A stretch of DNA of 16,004 nt from a bacterium (GTDB taxonomy: Bacteria; Fidelibacterota; UBA2242). The stretch is taken from contig JAHIOG010000441.1 in NCBI GenBank assembly GCA_018895675.1, positions 1 to 16,004 on the forward strand. The letters are read 5' to 3'. Position numbers and translations under genes: made by a program. Each line of letters starts with the position of its first letter. Position 1 is the first letter of the stretch. Shown piece by piece: positions 1 through 5,832 of the stretch. The notes below the pieces were generated by a model, which saw only the letters and a program-made list of their open reading frames with translations, did not search any database and was not told the DNA's origin.

Positions 1-360
1 CAGCACGCCAAAAAAATTCGTCTCCAGCTGGTCCCGGTATTCCTTATCACTCAGATCTTCAAAAAAGCCGCCGATTCCGTAGCCGGCATTATTGACCAAA
101 ACATCAAGATGTCCGTATTTTTCAGATATGTCCTTTAGACATGCCTCGATAGATTTTATATCGGTTACATCAAGCTGAAGTACTGTTAATGATAACTTAT
201 GGCGTTCAATCGCCTCATCAAGCACTCCCCGTTTGGCAAGATTGCGCATTGTGGCAACAACTTCATATCCTCTCTGCGCCAGACGGATTGACGTCAATAA
301 TCCGAAGCCGCTGGAACAGCCGGTGATTAAGACGACTTGTTTCTGTTTTTCAGATTTCAT
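1..360 (-). CDS. Short-chain dehydrogenase/reductase (SDR), N-terminal part, cut by window edge
   Basis: Translating the minus strand from the ATG at 358-360 gives 120 residues with no stop, running off the left edge. The Rossmann cofactor motif TGxxxGxG is complete (TGCSSGFG, residues 13-20). An acidic LDVTD segment lies at about 63-67 and the structural NNAG motif at 90-93, followed by YGIGGFFEDLS, a pattern typical of classical SDRs of the retinol-dehydrogenase-like type. These are NAD(P)-dependent cytosolic oxidoreductases. The catalytic Ser-Tyr-Lys lies beyond the window, so activity and substrate cannot be judged. A GGAG ribosome-binding site sits about 6 nt upstream and supports this start. 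It is transcribed away from the toxin-antitoxin patch. The SDR fold assignment is firm; the substrate is unknown. Confidence 0.9.
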   Translation of the reverse strand, partial: MKSEKQKQVVLITGCSSGFGLLTSIRLAQRGYEVVATMRNLAKRGVLDEAIERHKLSLTVLQLDVTDIKSIEACLKDISEKYGHLDVLVNNAGYGIGGFFEDLSDKEYRDQLETNFFGVL

Positions 361-480
361 ACTACTCCGAATATTTTAGAAGATTTCAATTAAAAACGTA
401 AGGTCATAATCGCTCATTTATTTTAGTCCGGAAAATCCATATTTCCAAGCAGCATAAGACTTCCAGCACATATACTAGAA

Positions 481-546
481 ATGAATAATCCATTACATAA
501 CCACCTGATATTCTTGCTTATTAAACCGGCATGCAAAAATCAACGC
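481..546 (+). repeat. 66-bp imperfect direct repeat, copy A
   Basis: Hand alignment of 481-546 with 2640-2705 gives 57 identities in 66 positions without gaps. The best conserved cores are CACCTGATAT and GCTTATTAAACCGG, followed by ATGCAAAAATCAA. The two copies bracket the toxin-antitoxin operon plus the IS630 element. No coding role is visible. The pair may be a dispersed intergenic repeat, or the footprint of a duplication or insertion that brought in the toxin-antitoxin operon. Confidence 0.85.
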
Positions 547-584
547 TATCACCAATGGAAGTTTGAAGCGTGTCTCTTTCTTGT

Positions 585-667
585 GTTAACCTACATAAAC
601 TACATTAACCTATGTTAATTCCTGCATCTAAAGTTAACTTATGTTAATTTATCAACGTTATATTAAC
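585..667. promoter_or_regulatory. Array of TTAA-centred repeats, probable antitoxin operator
   Basis: Hexamers of the form (A/G)TTAA(C/T) recur at 585, 604, 614, 633, 643 and 662, with a degenerate ATAAAC at 595, so spacing is close to one helical turn (about 10 bp) inside each cluster. Two pairs form inverted repeats with 4-bp spacers: ATTAAC-CTAT-GTTAAT at 604-619 and GTTAAC-TTAT-GTTAAT at 633-648. The array ends about 20 bp before the antitoxin ATG, and another GTTAACC lies inside the first codons (693-699). Position and symmetry suggest cooperative binding by the HTH antitoxin and autoregulation of the operon, as known for other toxin-antitoxin systems. The binding protein is inferred. 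Confidence 0.6.
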
Positions 668-689
668 ATAATCATTTAAGGTAAGAACC

Positions 690-947
690 ATGGTTAACCA
701 AAAATACATCACTATTCCTGAACTAGCCAAACTTCTCGGGGTCAGCCGTATCGCAATCTACAATCGTGTCAAGAAAGGACAGATCCCTGCCACAAAGATA
801 GGCAGGACCTACATTATTACGGACCAGACTATTGCAAATATCCTTGGCAAGGAGGTAACGAGAAATGGAAAGAAACGGATAGAAGCGGCTGTTCGCAAAA
901 CAGTGCAGGAATATGGACAAGTCCTGAAGCAGTTGGGCAAGGAATAG
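690..947 (+). CDS. AlpA/excisionase-like HTH antitoxin of a Doc-type toxin
   Basis: An 85-residue protein. Residues 8-45 (IPELAKLLGVSR to KIGRTYII) form a MerR/excisionase-type winged helix-turn-helix, with the recognition helix in GVSRIAIYNRVKKGQIPA and the typical basic K-IGR-Y wing. The tail, residues 60-85, is a charged helix (KKRIEAAVRKTVQEYGQVLKQLG) that fits the usual neutralising segment of antitoxins paired with Fic/Doc toxins. The stop codon overlaps the toxin start by one base, so translation is coupled. It probably binds the TTAA repeat array directly upstream and represses its own operon. The DNA-binding role is clear from sequence; the antitoxin role rests on the partner and the tail. 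The ATG overlaps an NcoI-like CCATGG context and has only a weak ribosome-binding site (AAGGTAAGAACC). Confidence 0.82.
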   Translation: MVNQKYITIPELAKLLGVSRIAIYNRVKKGQIPATKIGRTYIITDQTIANILGKEVTRNGKKRIEAAVRKTVQEYGQVLKQLGKE

Positions 948-1366
948 TGAGAATCATCACCATAGCGGACGTAGAATATCTTGCTTCCCAACTAGCAAAG
1001 GAACATCTCTCTTTCGACGAACCAATACCGGATTTCTCTACCCGGTTTCCAAATATTCTTGAAAGTTGTGTAGTAACTCCGTTTCAGAGATTCTCAGGCA
1101 AAGCCTTGTACCCAACGCTGATCGCTAAGGCTAGTATTCTCTTCTATCTTATGATCAAAAACCATCCTTTTCAGAACGGTAATAAAAGAATTGCCATCAC
1201 CACCTTGCTCACGTTCTTGTTTGATAACGGCAAATGGTTGAAGGCTGATGCCCAGGAATTTTACAATTTCACAGTATGGGTAGCACAGAGCCCATCGGAG
1301 TTCAAAGAGCAGGTCGTCGCGGCTATACAGAAGTTCGTTCAAAATCGTCTAATAGATTCAGACTAG
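947..1366 (+). CDS. doc: Doc-type Fic domain toxin
   Basis: 139 residues from a GTG start whose G is the last base of the antitoxin TAG; AAGGA lies a few bases upstream. The signature HPFQNGNKR at residues 73-81 is the Doc variant of the Fic motif. Lysine replaces the glycine that canonical AMP-transferring Fic enzymes have before the final Arg (HxFxxGNGR). In phage P1 Doc this change goes with kinase activity on elongation factor Tu, which stops translation; the same target is inferred here. Length and helical content fit the Doc family, and the active-site His, Asn, Lys and Arg are all present, so the toxin looks functional. The stop TAG is formed by TA (1364-1365) plus the first base of the adjoining IS630 element. 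The protein is therefore full length despite the insertion. Confidence 0.88.
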   Translation: MRIITIADVEYLASQLAKEHLSFDEPIPDFSTRFPNILESCVVTPFQRFSGKALYPTLIAKASILFYLMIKNHPFQNGNKRIAITTLLTFLFDNGKWLKADAQEFYNFTVWVAQSPSEFKEQVVAAIQKFVQNRLIDSD

Positions 1367-1388
1367 TATAACGATTCTTGTTTATCAT
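1366..1388 (+). repeat. Left terminal inverted repeat of the IS630 element
   Basis: Starts GTATAACGATTC directly after the TA target copy. It matches the right end at 16 of 23 positions, including the outermost GTATA and an inner TTC and CAT. Confidence 0.75.
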
Positions 1389-1437
1389 TGCAATATATGT
1401 AAAAAATGTGTATATTGGTCTCAAAAAGGAGGTCAAT

Positions 1438-2589
1438 ATGCCATTTATCAGCACAAGAGAAAAAATCAAATTATCTAAAGAAGAAAAAACTAAACTGGAA
1501 ACCATAAGCAAATCGAGGACAGAATCTAAAAGCAAAATCGAAAGAGCCACAATGCTAATTCTTTACTTTGAAGGCCATACAATATCTTCTATTGCCAGAA
1601 AGCTTCATACAAATCGCCCGAGAGTAGAGCGCTGTATAGATAAGGCGCTCAACTACGGTGCATTCACGGCATTAGATGATTTGCCGAGAAAAGGAGGACC
1701 AAGTAAAATAACTGCTGAAGCCAAAGCCTGGTTTATCTCTATCGCATGTATGAAGCCCAAGGATTTAGGACTTGCCTCGGAGTTTTGGACAACAAATGAA
1801 TTAGCAAAATATGCAAGGAACAATTGTGAAAGCGCCGGATATCCTTCTTTAAAGCAGTTAAGCAAAGGGACCGTTTCCAAAATATTATCCAAAAGTGATG
1901 TTAAGCCACACAAGATGTCTTATTATACAGAAAAAAGAGACCCCGATTTTGATCGAAAAATGATTCAGGTTCTTCATATTTATAAAGAAGTAGAAGTTTA
2001 TCGTGCTCTTAACAACGACCAGGATTTGGTGGCATATCTATCTTACGATGAAAAGCCGGGAATGCAGGCAATCAGGAATATTGCCCCTGATCTTTCGCCA
2101 AATTCCGGTATCTACTCTGATTGGAAAAGGGATCGGGAATATAAAAGATATGGTACTGTTTCCCTGCTGGCAGGAATAGACCTGTTAACCGGTAAGATAT
2201 ATGGAAAAGTTTTTGACAGACATCGAAGTAAAGAATTTGTTAAGTTTCTAAAAAGTATCGATGATATCTATCCGCAGAATATGAAAATTAAAATCATAAT
2301 GGACAATCATTCGAGCCATATATCAAAAGAAACGAAAGTTTATTTAAAAACAGTTCCGAACAGATTTGAATTTATTTTTACCCCGACCCATGCATCATGG
2401 CTAAATATAATCGAGATGTTTTTTAGTAAAATGGCAAGAAGTTTTTTGCGTGGGATTCGAGTTGAATCAAAAGAAGAATTAAAATCCAGAATTATGAAAT
2501 ATCTTGATGAAATAAATGAGATTCCCACTGTTTTTCGATGGAAATGGAAAATGGACGAAATATCAATAGTAAAAAATATTGCGCTTTGA
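1438..2589 (+). CDS. IS630-family DDE transposase
   Basis: 383 residues. The ATG at 1438 is preferred over an in-frame ATG at 1378 because a perfect AGGAGG ribosome-binding site lies 6 nt before it, and the extra 20 residues (MFIIAIYVKN...) look like translated terminal repeat. The N-terminal half (about 33-90) has the paired helix-turn-helix of the family (GHTISSIARKLHTNRPRVERCI). The catalytic triad is visible: D204 in AYLSYDEKPG, D289 in KIIMDNHSSH and E326 in WLNIIEMFFSKMAR. There are 36 residues between the second Asp and the Glu, as usual for IS630/Tc1-like DDE enzymes. It cuts and pastes its own element at TA sites. No frameshift or missing residue is seen. Confidence 0.95.
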   Translation: MPFISTREKIKLSKEEKTKLETISKSRTESKSKIERATMLILYFEGHTISSIARKLHTNRPRVERCIDKALNYGAFTALDDLPRKGGPSKITAEAKAWFISIACMKPKDLGLASEFWTTNELAKYARNNCESAGYPSLKQLSKGTVSKILSKSDVKPHKMSYYTEKRDPDFDRKMIQVLHIYKEVEVYRALNNDQDLVAYLSYDEKPGMQAIRNIAPDLSPNSGIYSDWKRDREYKRYGTVSLLAGIDLLTGKIYGKVFDRHRSKEFVKFLKSIDDIYPQNMKIKIIMDNHSSHISKETKVYLKTVPNRFEFIFTPTHASWLNIIEMFFSKMARSFLRGIRVESKEELKSRIMKYLDEINEIPTVFRWKWKMDEISIVKNIAL

Positions 2590-2590
2590 T

Positions 2591-2613
2591 ATGTTATATA
2601 GGAAACTCTATAC
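2591..2613 (-). repeat. Right terminal inverted repeat of the IS630 element
   Basis: Read on the minus strand from 2613 it starts GTATAGAGTTTC and pairs with the left end. It lies just past the transposase stop and is followed by the TA target copy at 2614-2615. Confidence 0.75.
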
Positions 2614-2639
2614 TAGTTTTCCCAAAATCCACCTGCTCA

Positions 2640-2705
2640 ATAAATAACACATTACATATTCACCTGATATCTTTGCTTATTAAACCGGGATGCAAAAATC
2701 AATGC
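2640..2705 (+). repeat. 66-bp imperfect direct repeat, copy B
   Basis: Same orientation as copy A (481-546), 57 of 66 positions identical. It lies 26 bp beyond the TA at the IS right end and ahead of the transporter gene. The rest of the 2614-2845 gap is AT-rich and shows no gene. Confidence 0.85.
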
Positions 2706-2845
2706 GATTGAAATTGAACTATATATCCCGATTGGGTTATGTGAACCACTTACAGAGTTTTTCTTTTAAAATGCGGTTACATTTTTTAGATTTCACCTTG
2801 TTATTAATTAGATTATTTAAGTTTTTAGAATAATAGCGAGGAATT

Positions 2846-4411
2846 ATGGAAGAACAGAAACAGGACATCAAGAAAAATCCGTGGCGGGAAATTGCCGAAC
2901 CGTTTATTGGGCTTGCCCGTGCTCCCCGCGCGCTGTGGGGTATATATCTACCTTATGTTCTAGAAGGATTAGTCTATTTTGGTATTCTGACGATACTTGG
3001 TAAGTTCAATTCTGAAAATGTTGGGCTGAGCGATCTGGTTGCCGGATGGGTCTATGGAGCAGTAACCGGCGGTATCACGTTTGCGATGCTTTTATTAGGG
3101 GGTGTCTCGGATAAAATAGGCGTCAGACGATCTATTGCCCTGGCTCTGTTCACTATGATGCTTGGTCGTTTGTTAATTTCTATTTCCGGGACCGCTAATC
3201 TGGGGACAGGTGTTACTTCTCCAATGTTTATCATTATGTCTGTTGGGTTGTTTTTAATGGTCGCAGCATACGGTCTATATCAGCCCGCCGCTTATGCCGG
3301 TGTCAAGCGATTCACAAATCCGAAAACTGCCGCAATGGGTTATGCCGTTGTATATGGATTAATGAATTTGGGTGCATTTTTCTCCGGATTTGTCTCCCCT
3401 ATTGTCCGGCACAATTTTATTGATCATTTCCCGCCAAATGGTTTGACAGCTGTATTTTGGGTATACACTGTTATTACAGGTATCGCCGTACTAGCTACAA
3501 TTACCATTTTAACAAAACGTACCGACGAAAAAGCCGTCCAACGAATTGCTCACGAAACTGCCGAAATGAATGCAGACAATGAAAAAGACGAGAAGGAAGA
3601 GACAGAAACTCCTAAGAAAAAAGTTAATAATCTGCCGTTTTTGGGTTATTTAGTTCTCGCTATTTTATCTGTTATACTGATTGTTATGGTAAAGACAGGT
3701 AAAGTGGTTCTGCCAAAATACAGTGAATTTATTCCGCTGGTGATCACAGGTATTTTGGCGATATGGGAGTTTTTACGTAATCGTCCTAAACATCCGTTCC
3801 GCGATTCTCGCTTTGTGTTTTTCATATTTGTACTTATCCCGGTTCAGACTCTATTTGCACATAACTGGCTAACCCTTCCATACTACCTTGACAGGGCTTT
3901 TGCCGGTACAATTGTGGGTAACTATTTTGAGTTCTTTTCTAACCTCAATCCGATACTAATTTTCTTTCTGGCACCAATTATTGCAGCATTAACGCTGAAA
4001 TCTGATATTTACAAAATGATGATATTGGGTACTTTTATAATGGCAGTTCCTACCTTCCTTTTGGCAATTGGACCAAACATGTACCTTCTGCTAACCTACA
4101 TTTTATTAATGACTATTGGTGAAGCGATGTGGCAACCGCGTTTTCTACAGTGGATTGCTGAAATTGCACCGAAAGGACGGACAGGCGCCTATATGGGTAT
4201 AGGTCAGTTACCATGGTTTTTAACGAAAATGATTACGGCGGCATATTCCGGTTATTTCATCGCAAATTATGTCCCAAGACCCGAAACAGGTCTTGCGATG
4301 CGCACCGGGCAAATGTGGCTAGTTTATGGATTGATTGCCATTATTACACCTATTTCCCTGATACTCGCAAAAAAATGGATGGGCAAAGGTCTTGAAAAGA
4401 ATCGTTCATAA
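2846..4411 (+). CDS. POT-like major facilitator superfamily transporter
   Basis: 521 residues, inner-membrane protein with about 14 hydrophobic segments. Six lie before a charged central loop (about 224-263, rich in E and K); about eight follow. This fits the 12+2 helix plan of bacterial proton-dependent oligopeptide transporters (POT/PTR2). The MFS loop 2-3 motif is clear in GGVSDKIGVRR (85-95), and helix 4-5 carries LYQPAAYAGVKRF. The POT helix-1 signature ExxER is replaced by YVLEG (37-41): the second Glu (E40) is kept but the first Glu and the Arg are lost, so coupling or substrate may differ from peptide/proton symport. Start: GCGAGGAATT before the ATG gives a good ribosome-binding site. 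Substrate unknown; the superfamily is sure, the POT affinity only likely. Confidence 0.82.
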   Translation: MEEQKQDIKKNPWREIAEPFIGLARAPRALWGIYLPYVLEGLVYFGILTILGKFNSENVGLSDLVAGWVYGAVTGGITFAMLLLGGVSDKIGVRRSIALALFTMMLGRLLISISGTANLGTGVTSPMFIIMSVGLFLMVAAYGLYQPAAYAGVKRFTNPKTAAMGYAVVYGLMNLGAFFSGFVSPIVRHNFIDHFPPNGLTAVFWVYTVITGIAVLATITILTKRTDEKAVQRIAHETAEMNADNEKDEKEETETPKKKVNNLPFLGYLVLAILSVILIVMVKTGKVVLPKYSEFIPLVITGILAIWEFLRNRPKHPFRDSRFVFFIFVLIPVQTLFAHNWLTLPYYLDRAFAGTIVGNYFEFFSNLNPILIFFLAPIIAALTLKSDIYKMMILGTFIMAVPTFLLAIGPNMYLLLTYILLMTIGEAMWQPRFLQWIAEIAPKGRTGAYMGIGQLPWFLTKMITAAYSGYFIANYVPRPETGLAMRTGQMWLVYGLIAIITPISLILAKKWMGKGLEKNRS

Positions 4412-4429
4412 AAATATCTTGTACAATAT

Positions 4430-4475
4430 AGAAAAACTTAATATCTATCTGATGTCAGGTTTTTCTTTATCATTT
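4430..4475 (+). terminator. Possible terminator after the MFS gene
   Basis: AGAAAAACTT (4430-4439) can pair with AGGTTTTTCT (4457-4466) with one G-U pair, and a T-rich stretch follows. The loop is long (17 nt) and the stem AT-rich, so this is only a candidate. A short CTGATGTCAG palindrome lies at the 3' side of the loop. Confidence 0.4.
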
Positions 4476-4529
4476 TTTAGGTTTATATTATCCAGTAAAT
4501 AATGGAGAAAACAACAGGGATTTGAGAAA

Positions 4530-4892
4530 ATGAAACCAAAAATTATCATCGTTGATGACGATACTTTAGTTTGCGAGCTCTACTCAGAGTATTTTGCTCA
4601 AAATGGATTTGACGTTTTTACAGCCATTTCCGTTCAGGAAGCGATAAAAATAATCAGAGCGAAAGATCCTGATATTATCTTATCCGATGTCGTAATGCCC
4701 AAAGAAGACGGATTCGATCTTTACGAAAAAGTCCAGATATTCAATCCCGATCTGCCATTCGTGTTTATTACCGGTTATGAACATGATGAGCGCGTTGCCG
4801 AACGCCTCAAAGAGATTGGTAAAAAGTGGATCGCCAAACCGGTGATACTGGAAGAATTAGTGGAATTAATAAAATTGGAAATGAAAAAGTAA
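4530..4892 (+). CDS. Stand-alone receiver-domain response regulator (CheY-like)
   Basis: 120 residues, a single REC domain and no output domain. The acidic pocket is D9-D10-D11 in IIIVDDDT, the phosphoacceptor is D53 in ILSDVVMPKEDG, the switch Thr is T81 in FVFITGY, and the conserved Lys is K103 in WIAKPV. All residues needed for phosphorylation by a histidine kinase are present. Such proteins act by binding a partner protein. No kinase gene adjoins it, so the partner is encoded elsewhere. It lies 118 nt after the transporter and is closed by a strong terminator, so it is probably its own transcription unit. The ribosome-binding site is modest (AGGGA, 9 nt before the ATG). Confidence 0.93.
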   Translation: MKPKIIIVDDDTLVCELYSEYFAQNGFDVFTAISVQEAIKIIRAKDPDIILSDVVMPKEDGFDLYEKVQIFNPDLPFVFITGYEHDERVAERLKEIGKKWIAKPVILEELVELIKLEMKK

Positions 4893-4937
4893 TAAAATTC
4901 TCTTTACAAGCCGCTTAACTTAATCTAAATATCTGTT

Positions 4938-4970
4938 CTGGCAGGAGCTCTCTCCTGCCGGTTTCTTTTT
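4938..4970 (+). terminator. Rho-independent terminator after the receiver gene
   Basis: A perfect 8-bp GC-rich stem GGCAGGAG / CTCCTGCC (4940-4947 with 4952-4959) has a CTCT loop, extended by a wobble and a C-G pair to 4938-4961. TTTCTTTTT follows directly. Only the plus-strand side has the T-tract, so it ends transcripts of the receiver gene rather than the opposing operon. Confidence 0.9.
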
Positions 4971-5005
4971 CCCGTCGTGACTGAGGTCATAACGAAACGG
5001 CATAA

Positions 5006-5818
5006 TTAAATCTCCATCGAGCCTTTAACAAAAAATAAATCCAGCGCCATCACCATGGCGCCCGTGTGTTTATCAAAATCACCCATAATATCTTCTATGC
5101 CTTGAACAATCTCCCGCACTTCGCTTTCAGGAATAACAGTCATGATCGTTTTGCTGACGTCAGAACGCTCTCCCAAGAAATTCAGAAAATCGCTGAACAG
5201 CGGAATGGTCGATAATTGATCTTTGATGCCGGTAGATTCCAGCACATTGACGCCGCGAATGCCCCGTTCCAGGAACAGTTCGAGAATATCATCAAGGAAT
5301 CGTTTTTCATAGAGCACGATCATTAGCAGTTTATTGTTTTCATCTTTTTTTGCGATGCCTCTTGCCGACACATACCGTATAAATGCTTCTTTTAAGGCTG
5401 TTGGACTTTTTGCATGAAATATCTCTCTCCGCGCATTGGGATTACGGGAAATTCTTGAAATCTGGGCGAGAATCTGGAGATGCTGTTCAGGTTGTTCATC
5501 AGGACCAATAATTGCAAAAAACAGCTGCGATTTTTTTCCGTCCACACTGTCAAAATGAATTCCTTTTTTGGAACACGCGATGGCGAGATGAAAATTATTC
5601 AACCCGGCAACTTTTGCATGAGGAATCGCAACCCCCTCTTCAAAACCGGTCGATCCCATACGCTCCCGCTCCACAAGCGCTTCATATATTTTTTCAGAAG
5701 AGATATCGCTTGTGTCTTCCGCAAGCAAATCCGACAGCTTTCGTAAACAGTCATCTTTATTTTTTGCACTAAAATGTACCGAGCAGGATTTTTCATGAAG
5801 AATTCTAAAAATATCCAT
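5006..5818 (-). CDS. PTS EIIA-Ntr-type protein with C-terminal P-II-like region
   Basis: 270 residues. Residues 1-150 are a fructose/nitrogen-type EIIA domain: the phosphoacceptor is H67 in EGVAIPHAKV, preceded by RERMGSTGFE and followed by the DEQPEQHLQILAQISR segment typical of the family. After a linker, residues 160-270 (LLMIVLYEKRFLDDILELFLERGIRGVNVLES... MVMALDLFFVKG) look like a small ferredoxin-like P-II/CutA-type fold; this is pattern recognition only. It lies 14 nt downstream of the antiporter gene on the same strand, with its AGGA site right after the antiporter stop, so the two are co-translated neighbours. No EIIB or EIIC is present, so sugar transport is unlikely. Regulation of the antiporter by phosphorylation or a small ligand is inferred. 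Confidence 0.87.
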   Translation of the reverse strand: MDIFRILHEKSCSVHFSAKNKDDCLRKLSDLLAEDTSDISSEKIYEALVERERMGSTGFEEGVAIPHAKVAGLNNFHLAIACSKKGIHFDSVDGKKSQLFFAIIGPDEQPEQHLQILAQISRISRNPNARREIFHAKSPTALKEAFIRYVSARGIAKKDENNKLLMIVLYEKRFLDDILELFLERGIRGVNVLESTGIKDQLSTIPLFSDFLNFLGERSDVSKTIMTVIPESEVREIVQGIEDIMGDFDKHTGAMVMALDLFFVKGSMEI

Positions 5819-5832
5819 TTATCACTTCCTTT

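Larger units (their letters stand above)
361..689. other. Intergenic region holding repeat copy A and an operator-like array
   Basis: No convincing coding sequence is seen in these 329 bases. They separate the divergent SDR gene from the antitoxin gene and are clearly AT-rich. Two structures stand out: a 66-bp sequence at 481-546 that recurs beyond the insertion sequence at 2640-2705, and a cluster of TTAA-centred repeats at 585-667 just ahead of the antitoxin start. The promoters of both flanking genes must lie here, but no clear -35/-10 pair can be picked with confidence. TATATT at 659-664 is a possible -10 for the toxin-antitoxin operon. Confidence 0.7.
1366..2613 (+). mobile_element. IS630-family insertion sequence, complete, in a CTAG target
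   Basis: The 1248-bp element carries one transposase gene. Its ends are imperfect inverted repeats: left GTATAACGATTC... from 1366, right (read inward on the minus strand) GTATAGAGTTTC... from 2613, with 16 of the first 23 positions matching. A TA dinucleotide flanks each side (1364-1365 and 2614-2615), and joining the flanks restores ACTAGT. IS630-family elements duplicate TA on insertion, and IS630 itself prefers CTAG, so boundaries and target agree with the family. The transposase is intact, so the element may still be active or be a recent arrival. The exact ends are inferred from symmetry and the TA rule. Confidence 0.87.

Noticed and set aside
471..478. TATACTAG, also found at the IS right end (2609-2616), as a relic of another IS630 copy
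   Set aside because: Only eight bases match and the inward sequence does not continue as an IS end, so chance or CTAG target similarity is enough.
585..667. CRISPR array or plasmid iterons
   Set aside because: Repeat units are only 6-10 bp and imperfect, there are no unique spacers, and no cas or replication gene is nearby; an operator array explains them better.
1378..1437. Upstream in-frame ATG for the transposase, adding 20 residues
   Set aside because: The ATG at 1438 has a perfect AGGAGG site, and the added stretch overlaps the terminal region of the insertion sequence.
481..2705. Integron cassette with attC sites
   Set aside because: The 66-bp repeats lack recognisable GTTRRRY/RYYYAAC ends at the expected places and no integron integrase is present.
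5006..5818. Component of a fructose-type sugar PTS
   Set aside because: No EIIB or EIIC gene is present, and the gene is tightly linked to an antiporter, which points to a regulatory rather than sugar-uptake role.
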